DNA from: Sphingomonas qomolangmaensis
Lineage (GTDB): Bacteria > Pseudomonadota > Alphaproteobacteria > Sphingomonadales > Sphingomonadaceae
Length of the DNA: 64,000 nucleotides
Direction of reading: 5' to 3'
NCBI RefSeq assembly: GCF_024496245.1
Contig: NZ_CP101740.1
Span: forward strand, 2,789,501-2,853,500
A program made the translations under genes and the position numbers. A model generated the notes under the pieces. The model ran no database searches. It saw only the letters and a program-made list of their open reading frames with translations, and was not told the origin of the DNA. Positions 52,606-62,178 of this stretch are shown here, in pieces. How positions within the stretch are numbered: the stretch's first letter is position 1; every line of letters begins with the position of its first letter.

Positions 52606-55600
52606 TTACCGCCCAAGCAGCACCCTGGCCTGACCAGCGATCTGCGCCAGCATCGCCGCGCTCGGCGCCGGCGCGCGCCGCGCGCGCTGCACCAGCGCGG
52701 CGAATTGCTCGACCCGCGGCTTGTTCGCGCGCAGCCAGCGATCGACCGCCGCCTGCGGATCGGCACCGCCCGATCGGCCGATGAAATCGAGCCGCAATTG
52801 CTGGAAATCGCGCGCCAGCCCCGCGATCAGCAGCCGCTCCCACGGATCGCCCGAGCTGACGCGCGCGGCATTGGCCTGCGCCCAATCGAGCCCCAGCGCG
52901 CGCCCCAAATGGGTGAAGGCGCGCGTCAGCACCGCTTCCTCGATCCCGAGGCGTGCGCTCAGGTCGGCCAGACCGACCGCACCGTCCATCTCGAAGATCC
53001 GCACCACCTTGCGCACCAGCGGCTTGGGTGCGCCGACGCCCTCGAGCCGACCGGCGATCCGGCTGCTCTGCGCACTCGCCTCGTCGAGCAGCAATTCGCG
53101 CGTCTTCTTGTCGAGATCGGCGATGCCGGGCTTCAGCCGCGCGACCAGATCGGCGGGGCTGGTGCCGCTCGGCGCAGTGCGCAGCAGATCGGCCATCTGC
53201 GATCGCACCGCCACGGCGACCTCCTCGAGCAGCGCGAGCCGCGCCGCCTCGGGCATCGCGGCGGTCTCGATCTCGGCCCATAGCCCCGGCAGCCCGAACA
53301 GCTGTTCGGCGGCGACGAAGGTCGCGGCGATGTCGGCCATCGCCGCGCCCTCTTCCTCGGCGAGCTCGAAAGGGTGGAGCACGCCCAGCCGGTTGACGAT
53401 GCGGTTGGCCAATTTGGTCGCGACGATCTCGCCGCGCAGCCGATGCTCGCGGATCGCAGTCGCGAACTTGCGGCGCATCTGCGACGGGAAGGCGGCGACC
53501 AGATCGGGCTCGGTCGCTGCATCGGTCGCGAGCGCAGATTGCTCGATCGCTTCCTGTAGCGCCAGCTTGGCGGTGGCGAGCAGCACCGCGAGCTCGGGCC
53601 GCGTGAGCCCGCGCCCTTCCTGGGCGACGCGCAACAGGTCTTCGTTGCTGCCAAGGCCCTCTACCACGCGGTCGAGCTTGCCCGATGCCTCGAGGATCTC
53701 GATCAGCCGCAAATAGCTCGGCACCGTCACCGGGCCGTCGGCTTCCATGAACGACAGCGCCAGCGTCTGCAGGCGGTTGTCCTCGAGCACCAAATGCGCG
53801 ACCTCGTCGGTCATCGACACCAGCAGATCGTCGCGCTTGGCGAGCTTGAGCCGGCCTTCGGTCACTTCGCGGTTGAGCGCGATCTTGATGTTGACCTCGT
53901 TGTCCGAACAATCGACGCCCGCCGAATTGTCGATGAAGTCGGTGTTGATCCGCCCGCCCTTGGCCGAAAACGCGATCCGCGCCGCCTGGGTGACGCCCAG
54001 ATTGGCGCCTTCGCCGATCGCCCGCGCGCGCAGCTGCTCGGCATTGACGCGGGTCCGGTCGTTGGCGGGATCGCCGACATCGGTGTGGCTCTCGTGCGCC
54101 GCCTTCACATAAGTGCCGATGCCGCCGAACCAGATCAGGTCGGCGGGCGCCTTGAGGATCGCCTGGATAAGCGTCGTCGGATCGAGCGCCTCGTCCTCGA
54201 CGCCCAGCATCTCGCGCACCTGCTTCGACAGCTTGATGCTCTTTTCCGAGCGCGCGAACACCCCGCCGCCCTTCGAGATCAGCTTGGGATCGTAATCGGC
54301 CCAGCTCGACCGCGGCAGCGCGAACAGCCGCGCGCGCTCGTCCCACGATGCCGCGGCATCGGGGGCGGGGTCGAGGAAGATGTGGCGATGGTCGAACGCC
54401 GCCTGCAGCCGGATCGTCTTCGACAGCAACATGCCGTTGCCGAATACGTCGCCCGACATGTCGCCACAGCCGACGACGCTGATCGGATCGGCCTGCACGT
54501 CGACGCCCATCTCGGCGAAGTGCCGCTGGACCGAAACCCACGCGCCCTTGGCGGTGATCCCCATCGCCTTGTGGTCATAGCCCTTCGACCCGCCGCTGGC
54601 GAAGGCGTCGCCCAGCCAGAAGCCGCGCTCCTGCGCCAGCGCGTTGGCGACGTCGCTGAAGGTCGCGGTGCCCTTGTCGGCGGCGACGACGAAATAGGGG
54701 TCTTCGCCGTCATGGATGACGACGCCCTCTGGATGCACTACCGCGCCCTCGACGATATTGTCGGTGATCGACAGCAGCGAACGGATGAAGATGCGATAGC
54801 TTTCGGTGCCCTCGGCCAGCCAGGCGTCGCGGTTCGCGGGCGACGGCAGTTGCTTGGGATAGAAGCCGCCCTTGGCGCCGGTCGGCACGATCACCGCGTT
54901 CTTGACGCGCTGCGCCTTCATCAGTCCCAGCACTTCGGTGCGGAAATCGTCGCGCCGGTCGGACCAGCGAAGCCCACCGCGCGCGACCGGGCCCGCGCGC
55001 AGATGGATGCCCTCGACGCGCGGGCTGTAGACGAAGATCTCGCGCCACGGCAGCGGTTGCGGCAGCCCGGGCACCAGCGCGCTGTCGAGCTTGAACGCCA
55101 GCGCCTCGTTGGCGGCGGGCGCCCAGGCGTTGGTGCGAAGCGTCGCCATCACCACGCCGCGATAGGTGCGCAGGATACGATCGTCGTCGATCGCCGATAC
55201 CTGGTCGAGCCCCGCGTCGATCGCCGCGGTCGCCTTCTCGATCGCGGCGTCGGCACCCTTGCGCGCAGACGGGTCGTGCGCCGCGGCGAAGCGCGCGATC
55301 AGCGCGCGCGTCACCTTGGGCGCGCGGTGCAGCGCGTCGACGACGGTCGCCAGGCCATAAGGCAGCCCGGTCTGGCGCAGATAGCGGAACCAGGCGCGCA
55401 GCAGCACCACCGATTGCGGCGCCATTCCGCTCTCGACGATCAGCCGGTTGAAACAGTCGTTCTCGGCGCGGTTCTCGAGCACCGCGCGGATCGCCGCCTC
55501 GACCACCGGGGCATCGAGATTGCGCTCGGCATCGGGCGCGCGCGGGATCTGGACCAGGAAGTCGTGGATCACCGGCGAGCTGTCGTCGATCAGGTCGGTC

Positions 55601-57231
55601 GGCACTTCCTCGATCACGCGGAAGCCGAAATTCTCGAGCACCGGCACCGCATCGGACAGCGGTAGCGCGCCGCCGGTGCGATAGATCTTGATGCGGAAGA
55701 CATTGTCGTCGAGTTGCTCGTCGGCGATGATCCGCACCTGCCGGGCGTCGTGGTCGGCAAGCTCGGCCAGCCGCAGCACGTCCTGGGCCGCCTGCTCGGC
55801 GGTCGTCATGTTGCGGTAATTTGCCGGGAAGGTAGCGGCGTAGCGCAGCGCCAGCCGGGTCGCGCGCGTCGGCGCCACTTCGGTCAGCGCCGCTTCGACT
55901 GCGGCGTTCCAGCCGCGCATCATCCGCACCAGCCGCGCATCGAGCGCCGCGACATCGGGCATCCGCCCGTCGCCGCGCAAATCGAGCGTGTAGCGGATCA
56001 GCGCGATCTCGCCATCGTCCACGCTGATCGTCCAGTTGAGGAGGCTGGCGTTCGCGGCATCGGTCAGCATCGTGCCGATCGCGGTGCGCCGGGCAGTCGA
56101 CAGCTCGTCGCGCGGCAGCCAGACGAAGCCGAACAGGTGGCGACCAAGCGTGCTTCTGACCAGCACCAGCTTGGGGCGCGGGCGATCGGCGACCGACATC
56201 GAGGTGAGCGTGAGCTGCTCGAGCGCCTCGACGGGGAAGGCGGTGGTCAGGTCGTGCGGCAGCGCGGTGAGCGCATGCTCCATCGCCTTGCCGGTATGCC
56301 CGCGCGGATCGAAGCCGAACCGGTCGACCAGGCTGCGCAGGTTCGTACGCAGCCGCGGCACCTCGTTGGCGCTCGCATGCAGCGCGGCGCTGGTCCACAG
56401 CCCCGCATGGATCGACAGGCCGACCACCTGGTCGGCCTCGCGCACCGGCAGCAGCACCAGGTCGAGCGGCACGCGGCGATGCACCGTCGCGATGCAGTTC
56501 GACTTGAGCAACAAGGGCGCCGCGCCGCCGCGCTCGAACCATTCGATCGCCAGCAGCCGCGAAGCCTGCGCCAGCAACGGGACGTCGAACTGCTGCGAAG
56601 CGATGCCTAGCGGCGTGGTCGCGCGGCCGTCGCGATACCAGGTCTCGTGCCCAAGCAGCGTCATCTTGCCCGACAGGAACCAGCGCAACAGCGCCGCGCC
56701 TTCGTCGTCGGCGGTCTGGTCGGCATCGGCGGCGATCGCCGCCTGCAGCGCGGGCCAGTCGTTCACCGCCTGGCGGACATGGCGCAGGTTGCGCTCGAGC
56801 TCGGCCATCAGTTCGCGGCGCGGCTTGGCGTCGATCCGGTCGGTCTCGATATAGATCATCGATTCGCGCGCGCCCGCTGCGTCGATCTTGTCGAGCGTGC
56901 CGTCCTCGGTGCGGACGACCGGCAGCACGGGGTGGATGATCCGCTCGATCGGAATGTCGTGCGCGGCGATCGTCGCGGCGATCGAATCGACCAGGAAGGG
57001 CATGTCGTCGTTGACGATCGCCAGCCGCATTCGGCGAAGCTCGCCGCGGTTGAAGGTCTCGATCGCGATCGTCGGGGTGCCGGGCGGCCGCTCGCTCGCG
57101 GTCTCGACGACGAAGCGCACCGCATCGGCGCGGTCGGCAGCGCCGAAGCCTTCGAGTTCTCCTGGGAGCGCGTGTTCGAACAGTCGCGCGTCGATCGCCT
57201 TGGTCAGCGATTTGCTTGCTTGCTTCAACAT
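52606..57231 (-). CDS. gdhB: Large NAD-specific glutamate dehydrogenase
   Basis: Deaminates glutamate to 2-oxoglutarate. At 1541 residues it belongs to the 180-kDa L-GDH class, which has N-terminal ACT-like regulatory domains, a catalytic core and a helical C-terminal domain. The catalytic region has GPVARGGLRWSDRRDDFRTE (substrate lysine/Arg region), MKAQRVKNAVIVPTGAKGGF, VAADKGTATFSDVANALA and SVVGCGDMSGDVFGNGML (dinucleotide binding), then VNCSDNEVNIKIAL-like text read here as VDCSDNEVNIKI. The ATG at 57231 (MLKQASKSLTKAID) is the likely start. An in-frame ATG at 57267 adds 12 residues. It is a single-gene transcript. Confidence 0.95.
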   Translation of the reverse strand: MLKQASKSLTKAIDARLFEHALPGELEGFGAADRADAVRFVVETASERPPGTPTIAIETFNRGELRRMRLAIVNDDMPFLVDSIAATIAAHDIPIERIIHPVLPVVRTEDGTLDKIDAAGARESMIYIETDRIDAKPRRELMAELERNLRHVRQAVNDWPALQAAIAADADQTADDEGAALLRWFLSGKMTLLGHETWYRDGRATTPLGIASQQFDVPLLAQASRLLAIEWFERGGAAPLLLKSNCIATVHRRVPLDLVLLPVREADQVVGLSIHAGLWTSAALHASANEVPRLRTNLRSLVDRFGFDPRGHTGKAMEHALTALPHDLTTAFPVEALEQLTLTSMSVADRPRPKLVLVRSTLGRHLFGFVWLPRDELSTARRTAIGTMLTDAANASLLNWTISVDDGEIALIRYTLDLRGDGRMPDVAALDARLVRMMRGWNAAVEAALTEVAPTRATRLALRYAATFPANYRNMTTAEQAAQDVLRLAELADHDARQVRIIADEQLDDNVFRIKIYRTGGALPLSDAVPVLENFGFRVIEEVPTDLIDDSSPVIHDFLVQIPRAPDAERNLDAPVVEAAIRAVLENRAENDCFNRLIVESGMAPQSVVLLRAWFRYLRQTGLPYGLATVVDALHRAPKVTRALIARFAAAHDPSARKGADAAIEKATAAIDAGLDQVSAIDDDRILRTYRGVVMATLRTNAWAPAANEALAFKLDSALVPGLPQPLPWREIFVYSPRVEGIHLRAGPVARGGLRWSDRRDDFRTEVLGLMKAQRVKNAVIVPTGAKGGFYPKQLPSPANRDAWLAEGTESYRIFIRSLLSITDNIVEGAVVHPEGVVIHDGEDPYFVVAADKGTATFSDVANALAQERGFWLGDAFASGGSKGYDHKAMGITAKGAWVSVQRHFAEMGVDVQADPISVVGCGDMSGDVFGNGMLLSKTIRLQAAFDHRHIFLDPAPDAAASWDERARLFALPRSSWADYDPKLISKGGGVFARSEKSIKLSKQVREMLGVEDEALDPTTLIQAILKAPADLIWFGGIGTYVKAAHESHTDVGDPANDRTRVNAEQLRARAIGEGANLGVTQAARIAFSAKGGRINTDFIDNSAGVDCSDNEVNIKIALNREVTEGRLKLAKRDDLLVSMTDEVAHLVLEDNRLQTLALSFMEADGPVTVPSYLRLIEILEASGKLDRVVEGLGSNEDLLRVAQEGRGLTRPELAVLLATAKLALQEAIEQSALATDAATEPDLVAAFPSQMRRKFATAIREHRLRGEIVATKLANRIVNRLGVLHPFELAEEEGAAMADIAATFVAAEQLFGLPGLWAEIETAAMPEAARLALLEEVAVAVRSQMADLLRTAPSGTSPADLVARLKPGIADLDKKTRELLLDEASAQSSRIAGRLEGVGAPKPLVRKVVRIFEMDGAVGLADLSARLGIEEAVLTRAFTHLGRALGLDWAQANAARVSSGDPWERLLIAGLARDFQQLRLDFIGRSGGADPQAAVDRWLRANKPRVEQFAALVQRARRAPAPSAAMLAQIAGQARVLLGR

Positions 57232-57306
57232 GGGCCTGCGTATGCGCCCCGTTTCCGCGCCACTCAAGCGTTGTGGCAGCCCCGACCTGCTCGGCAGGGC
57301 CGGAAA

Positions 57307-58599
57307 TCAGCCGCCGGTGCTGCGGATCGCCTTTTGCGTAAGCCCAGCCGAATCGTCGATCCGCGCGACGACGTCGAGCATCCCGTCGCTGCCCGCGCGT
57401 GCGAGCAGCAGCACGAACTCGTCGTCACCCGCGGCGATCGCCACCTGCGCGATCGGCGCACGCGTCCGCAGCGTGGCGGCTGCCTTGTCGAGCGTGTCGG
57501 GCTTGGCCGCCGGCCGCCGCGCCGCGCGTTCGGCGGCGACCAGTCCCTTGATGCCCCCCGCCGCTCCCGCGAGGAACGCAGCGAAGTCGGCGGGTGCGAC
57601 ATCGTTGCGCCGCGCATGCATCAGCACGCAGGCGAATTCGGTCAGCCGCGTCTTGTCATATTCCATGCCGAGCACGAGCTTGATCACCGGCGTCATCGGC
57701 GCGCGCGCCTGCGGCTTCAGTCCCCAATCCTCGAGCAGGTCGGCATAGCCCTCGGGGTCCTTGTCGGCGGCCGCGGCAAAGGCATAGGCGTGGTTGAGCG
57801 TGCGATACAGCGCCGCGCGCGATCGATTGCTCGATACCCGCAATTCCTCGGCGCAGGCGCGCGCATGCGCCAGATAGTCGCTGAGCTCTGCGTCGGCGTC
57901 GAGATCGCCGTCGAGATCGGGGTCGTCATGCTTGGCCGGCGGCTCCTGCGCCGCCGGCTCGAACCCGCCGCTCGGTCCATCGGCCCAGGCGGGGGCGGAG
58001 GCGGGCGCACGCGGCGTCTCGCGGCGCGCGGCGTCGAGCTCGGCGTTCAACTGCTCCTGCGTCTCGGCGTCGACCAGTTCCTTCCAGTTGATCACGCCAT
58101 AGATGAAATCGATCGTGTCGTCGTCGGACGAGAAGGGCATCAGGATGCCGCGATACAGCGTGTTGTACCCGCGCTGGCCGACGAACTCGGCCTCGAAGCC
58201 GATCGGCGCGCGGTTGGCGATGATCTGCAGATAATGGTCGGTCAGCCGCGACAGCAGCGATCGGCTGGGTACCTGGCTGATATGCGTGATCGACGAATCG
58301 ACCAGCGTCTCGTCGCGCAGCGCGCGGCCCAGATACTGGATCGCCGGATCCTCGATCCCCATCGAGAAATCGAGCAGCACGCTGTTGGGGCCGAAATCGG
58401 CGATGTTCGCGGGATCGAGATCCTCGATCGAGGGATAGGCGCGCCCGTCGAGCAGCGAGACCCAGTGATTATAGGCGCGCACATGCATCCGCCGCTCATC
58501 GGTGCCGATCTCAGGTGGCCGGTCGCTGCCGCCATCGGTTGCCGATTCGGTGACGCCATCGCCCTCGATCCGGCCCGCTCCGCTATGCGCCATGTCCAT
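57307..58599 (-). CDS. PAS_5-type domain protein of unknown function
   Basis: A 430-residue soluble protein. The N-terminal part (about 45-210) has HVRAYNHWVSLLDGRAYPSI, DLDPANIADFGPNSVLLDFS and RSLLSRLTDHYLQIIANRAP, the pattern of the alphaproteobacterial PAS_5 (PF07310-like) domain. A linker rich in Pro, Ala and Asp follows (about 215-265), then a helical C-terminal region without recognised catalytic motifs. Relatives often lie near envelope or cell-cycle genes, but no partner is evident here. Start at ATG 58599 (MDMAHSGAG). An alternative ATG is at 58593. Function is unknown. Confidence 0.8.
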   Translation of the reverse strand: MDMAHSGAGRIEGDGVTESATDGGSDRPPEIGTDERRMHVRAYNHWVSLLDGRAYPSIEDLDPANIADFGPNSVLLDFSMGIEDPAIQYLGRALRDETLVDSSITHISQVPSRSLLSRLTDHYLQIIANRAPIGFEAEFVGQRGYNTLYRGILMPFSSDDDTIDFIYGVINWKELVDAETQEQLNAELDAARRETPRAPASAPAWADGPSGGFEPAAQEPPAKHDDPDLDGDLDADAELSDYLAHARACAEELRVSSNRSRAALYRTLNHAYAFAAAADKDPEGYADLLEDWGLKPQARAPMTPVIKLVLGMEYDKTRLTEFACVLMHARRNDVAPADFAAFLAGAAGGIKGLVAAERAARRPAAKPDTLDKAAATLRTRAPIAQVAIAAGDDEFVLLLARAGSDGMLDVVARIDDSAGLTQKAIRSTGG

Positions 58600-58782
58600 G
58601 TCGTCGTATCCCCACGCGGCCCGTTCGCAATGCCGGTTGCGCTGCTTGTGCAGCATGCGTGGTAAACGATGCGTAAAGCCGCCTGCGCGATCGCTGCGCG
58701 ATCGGCGGCAACGCTTTGGCAACGCTTGTCAGCCATAACCGCGACTGCTAAGCGCCGCCAACACGACGGCCTTGGCCATCGC

Positions 58783-58858
58783 GCCGCCTTAGCTCAGTTG
58801 GTAGAGCATCGCATTCGTAATGCGGGGGTCACAGGTTCGAGTCCTGTAGGCGGCACCA
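58783..58858 (+). tRNA. tRNA-Thr (anticodon CGT)
   Basis: A complete cloverleaf. The acceptor GCCGCCT pairs with AGGCGGC, the D-arm is GCTCAGTTGGTAGAGC, and the anticodon stem TCGCA/TGCGG encloses loop TTCGTAA with CGT in the middle. The T-arm is CACAGGTTCGAGTCCTGTA, and the encoded CCA is at 58856-58858. It reads the threonine codon ACG. It lies 44 bp before corA. Confidence 0.96.
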
Positions 58859-58902
58859 TCCCATCCAGACGGCGCATTGTCCGCCAGCCGGGATACCCCG
58901 CC

Positions 58903-59871
58903 ATGACCGTCGTTGCTGCCTATCTCTATCGCGACGGCAAGCGCATCCGCGAGGTATCGATCGAGGAAAAGATCGACAGCCCGCGCGAAAAATCCGAATT
59001 CGTCTGGATCGGCATCGCCGACCCGACCGATGACGAGCTTCGCATCCTGCAGGATCGCTACGGCCTGCATCCGCTGGCAGTCGAGGATGCGATCAAGGCC
59101 GATCAGCTTCCCAAGGTCGATATCTACGAGGACCAGCTGTTCGTCGTCGCGCGCACCGCCAGCCTGATCGACGGCGATATCGCCTATGGCGAGACCGCGA
59201 TCTTCGTCGGCCACAGCCACATCATCACCGTCCGCCACGGTTCGGCACGTGCGCACAGCGCGCTGCGCGACCAGCTCGAAGCCTCGCCGACGTTGTTGAT
59301 GCACGGCGTCGACTATGTGCTGCACGCGGTGCTCGACTTCATCGTCGACGGCTATCTGCCGGTGGTCGAATCGGTTGAGGACGAGGTGCTGGCGATGGAA
59401 CAGCGCACCGTCGATCATTTCCTCGAGCGCCACGAGATCAACCGCATCTTCGCGCTGCGCCGCGAACTGATCCGCTTCCAGCGCGTGCTCGGGCCGATGA
59501 GCGAAGTCGCGGGCAAGCTGGTACGGCTCGATCTGCCGTGCATCGATGCCGAGACGCGGCCCTATTTCAGCGACGTGCTCGATCATATCCGACGCGTCGC
59601 GACGATGGTCGACGGGCTGCGCGAAGTGCTGAACTCGGTGTTCGAATTCAGCAACCTGCTCGAACAGCAGCGCACCGGCGCGATCACCCGCCAGCTCGCC
59701 GCTTGGGCGGCGATCCTGGCGGTGCCGACCGCGATCGCGGGCATCTACGGCATGAACTTCGAATACATGCCCGAGCTCAAGACGCGCCACGGCTATTTCG
59801 TCGTGCTCGGGGTGATCGCGGTGATCTGCACCGCGCTGTATGTCCGCTTCAAGCGCGTGCGCTGGCTGTGA
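58903..59871 (+). CDS. corA: CorA-type magnesium/cobalt transporter
   Basis: A pentameric inner-membrane channel for Mg2+. 322 residues, with a large cytosolic domain (starting TVVAAYLYRDGKRIREVSIE) and two C-terminal membrane helices. Between them is the signature IYGMNFEYMPEL (GMN selectivity motif), and a basic tail RFKRVRWL follows. LRRELIRFQRVLGPM and QQRTGAITRQLAAWAAILAV belong to the stalk and first membrane helix. ATG 58903 is the natural start. The frame also runs back through the tRNA gene. Confidence 0.95.
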   Translation: MTVVAAYLYRDGKRIREVSIEEKIDSPREKSEFVWIGIADPTDDELRILQDRYGLHPLAVEDAIKADQLPKVDIYEDQLFVVARTASLIDGDIAYGETAIFVGHSHIITVRHGSARAHSALRDQLEASPTLLMHGVDYVLHAVLDFIVDGYLPVVESVEDEVLAMEQRTVDHFLERHEINRIFALRRELIRFQRVLGPMSEVAGKLVRLDLPCIDAETRPYFSDVLDHIRRVATMVDGLREVLNSVFEFSNLLEQQRTGAITRQLAAWAAILAVPTAIAGIYGMNFEYMPELKTRHGYFVVLGVIAVICTALYVRFKRVRWL

Positions 59872-59963
59872 ACTCGCGGCAACAGGCTTAACGCCCCCTC
59901 AACGCCTGCCGCGCTAGCGTCGCCGCGATGCGCCGCGCCGTCCCCCTTCCGATCGCCTGAGCG

Positions 59964-61313
59964 ATGCGCGATCTCGCCTTTGTCGGGTTTCTCGCGCTGT
60001 TGCTCGGCTTCGGGCTGAAGCGGCCGTTCATCATCGTGCTCGGCTATGTCTATATCGACCTCGTCTCGCCGCAGCGGCTGTCCTATCATTTGCTGTCGAG
60101 CGTCCCGATCTCGCTGATCTTCTTCGCCGCAGCGTTGCTCGCCTGGATCGCGGTCGATCCCAAGGACGGCACGCGCTTCAGCGTGCGACAGGTGTTGATG
60201 ACGTTGCTGCTCGGTTGGGCAGGGTGGACGCTCAAGGATTCGGACTTCCCGCTCGATGCCGCCGAGAAGTGGGATTGGGTGTGGAAGACGCTGGTGTTCG
60301 CGATCTTCCTGCCGCTGACCTTGCGCACCAAGTTGCGGATGGAGGCGCTGCTGATCTTCATGATCCTGGGTGCCGGATCGATCATCATCACCGGCGGGAT
60401 CAAGACCCTGGGGTCGGGCGGCGGCTATGGCGTGCTCAACCTTGGCGTCACCAACAATGCCGGGCTGTACGAAGGCAGCACGATCAGCGCGGTGGCGATC
60501 GCGATGATCCCGCTGATCCTGTGGACGATGAAATACCAGACGATCTTCGCGCAGGATCGGATGGTGAAGGCCTTTGGCTGGGCGCTGATCTTCGCCTGCC
60601 TGCTGATCCCGATCGGCACCGAGGCGCGCACCGGCCTCGTCTGCATCGCGGTGCTCGCGGTGCTGCTGCTGCGCGACAGCAAGCGGCGCATTTTGTATCT
60701 GGGGCTGCTCGCGGCGGCGGGCGCGGCGGCGGTGCCGCTGCTGCCCGACAGCTTCACCAAGCGGATGGACACGATCCAGGGCTATGAGGAAGACCAGTCG
60801 GCCAATACCCGGGTAATGGTGTGGGCCTGGACCTGGGAATTCGTGAAGGAGAACCCCAGCGGCGGCGGCTTCGGCGCGTATCGCCAGAACCGGCTGATGG
60901 TCGACACCCGCGTCCCCACCGAAGCCGGCGCCGACGCGCCGGTCGAAGTGCTCAAGACCGTCGATGCCGGGCGCGCCTGGCATTCGAGCTATTTCGAGGT
61001 GCTCGGCGAGCTCGGCTGGCCGGGCTTCATCCTGTGGGCGCTGCTGAACCTCATCGGCCTGGTGCGGATGGAGATGCTGCGCTGGCGCTACGCCAAGGCG
61101 CTCCCCGAAGATCGCTGGATCTGGCAGCTCGCGGCGGCGCTGCAGGCGGCGCATGTGATCTATCTGGTCGGCTCGCTGTTCCTTAGCCTCGCGTTCCAGT
61201 CATTCTTCTACATGTGGTTCGGCCTGCAGATCGCGCTCGACAGCTACGCGGCAAGGCAGCGCAAGGCGGCGGCCAGCGTCGGCTGGCGCGCGAAGCCCGC
61301 GACTTCTTCCTAA
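59964..61313 (+). CDS. Exosortase-system-type O-glycosylation ligase (Wzy_C family)
   Basis: A polytopic membrane protein of 449 residues matching the putative O-glycosylation ligase family that accompanies exosortase A. Typical segments are RDLAFVGFLALLLGFGLKRP, IVLGYVYIDLVSPQRLSY, GGGYGVLNLGVTNNAGLYEG, LIPIGTEARTGLVCIAVLAV and HSSYFEVLGELGWPGFILWA, the last with the conserved periplasmic His. It should transfer a polyprenyl-linked glycan to protein or another acceptor. No exosortase or PEP-CTERM protein gene is in this window. A hairpin terminator follows its stop. Confidence 0.85.
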   Translation: MRDLAFVGFLALLLGFGLKRPFIIVLGYVYIDLVSPQRLSYHLLSSVPISLIFFAAALLAWIAVDPKDGTRFSVRQVLMTLLLGWAGWTLKDSDFPLDAAEKWDWVWKTLVFAIFLPLTLRTKLRMEALLIFMILGAGSIIITGGIKTLGSGGGYGVLNLGVTNNAGLYEGSTISAVAIAMIPLILWTMKYQTIFAQDRMVKAFGWALIFACLLIPIGTEARTGLVCIAVLAVLLLRDSKRRILYLGLLAAAGAAAVPLLPDSFTKRMDTIQGYEEDQSANTRVMVWAWTWEFVKENPSGGGFGAYRQNRLMVDTRVPTEAGADAPVEVLKTVDAGRAWHSSYFEVLGELGWPGFILWALLNLIGLVRMEMLRWRYAKALPEDRWIWQLAAALQAAHVIYLVGSLFLSLAFQSFFYMWFGLQIALDSYAARQRKAAASVGWRAKPATSS

Positions 61314-61315
61314 AG

Positions 61316-61339
61316 CCCTCTCCCGCAAGCGGGAGAGGG
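61316..61339 (+). terminator. Hairpin terminator after the O-ligase gene
   Basis: CCCTCTCCCGC pairs with GCGGGAGAGGG (11 bp with a two-base loop, or 9 bp with loop GCAAGC), 3 bp past the stop. Only two T residues follow. Confidence 0.65.
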
Positions 61340-61352
61340 TTGGGCCGCAATT

Positions 61353-61480
61353 CCCCCCTCCCTGCAAGGGAGGGGTCGGGGGTGGGTCGAGTGCTCGACT
61401 ACGGCCAGCCTAATCTCTCGGGGACGACAGTATCCCCCGGACCACACCCACCCCCAACCCCTCCCTTGCAGGGAGGGGCG
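61353..61480. repeat. 128-bp element with inverted CCCTCCC hairpin ends (empty form)
   Basis: The left end CTCCCTGCAAGGGAG plus GGGGGTGGGT (61359-61386) is mirrored by ACCCACCCCC and CTCCCTTGCAGGGAG (61447-61476). The 53-bp inside starts GAGTGCTCGACTACGG, shared with the element at 63315 in reverse orientation. It lies between convergent genes and could end both transcripts. Confidence 0.7.
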
Positions 61481-61485
61481 TTAAT

Positions 61486-62112
61486 TCAAATCACCACCAT
61501 GTCGCTGCCATAATGGTGCCACGCGAAGATCGCCGCCGCCCCACGATACGGGCGCCACGCCTCGGCCACCTCGCGCGTCACCGGCTCGCTCGGCCGGGCT
61601 TCCATCCCCAATATCCGCCCGACCTCGATCTGCACCGCCAGGTCGCCCGCGGGCCAGATGTCGGGCCGCCCCTCGGCGAACAGCAGGTAGATTTCGGCCG
61701 ACCAGCGCCCGATCCCCTTCACCTTCACCAGCTGCGCGATCGCCGCCTCGTCGTCCGCCGGCAGGTTCGCCAGATCGAGTTCGCCGCTCGCCACCAGCGC
61801 GCACAGGCTGCGTGAATAGCCCATCTTCTGGCGCGAGAGACCCGCACCGCGCAGCATCTCGTCGCTCGCCGCGGCCCAGGCGGCGGTGTCGCCGGCATCG
61901 CCCCCCAGCGTCGCCTCGATCTTCTTCCACACCGAATCGGCCGCCTTGGTGCTCACCTGCTGGCCGACGATCGTGCGCAGCAGCGTCTCGTGCCCCGGTT
62001 CGCGGATGCGCGGCGCGGGATAGCCCGCGCGCGCGATCGCCGCAGCGAACGCGGGTTCGATCGCCGCGAGCGAATCGAGGTCGGCGCGCAGCCGCTCGCC
62101 GCTCAGGCCCAC
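61486..62112 (-). CDS. DNA-3-methyladenine glycosylase, AlkA-like (HhH-GPD)
   Basis: Base-excision repair glycosylase of 208 residues for alkylated purines. The helix-hairpin-helix is in LVKVKGIGRWSAEIYLLFAE (K-G-I-G-R-W), with the catalytic aspartate in IWPAGDLAVQIEVGRILG. TLLRTIVGQQVSTKAADSVW is the family's early signature, and AWRPYRGAAAIFAWHHYG ends it. The start is a GTG at 62112, with AGGTGACCTTGG upstream. A longer in-frame start exists at other phases but lacks family character. Divergent from the ferredoxin gene. Confidence 0.9.
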   Translation of the reverse strand: MGLSGERLRADLDSLAAIEPAFAAAIARAGYPAPRIREPGHETLLRTIVGQQVSTKAADSVWKKIEATLGGDAGDTAAWAAASDEMLRGAGLSRQKMGYSRSLCALVASGELDLANLPADDEAAIAQLVKVKGIGRWSAEIYLLFAEGRPDIWPAGDLAVQIEVGRILGMEARPSEPVTREVAEAWRPYRGAAAIFAWHHYGSDMVVI

Positions 62113-62178
62113 CCAAGGTCACCTTGCGGAGCGCACGTCGGCGCGGCATGGACGGTGCGAATCGTACAGGAGACCCCG

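Noticed and set aside
52794..55665. Long plus-strand frames opposite glutamate dehydrogenase (including about 620 codons from 53794)
   Set aside because: Composition is typical of antisense frames and no motifs are present. The minus strand encodes the complete enzyme.
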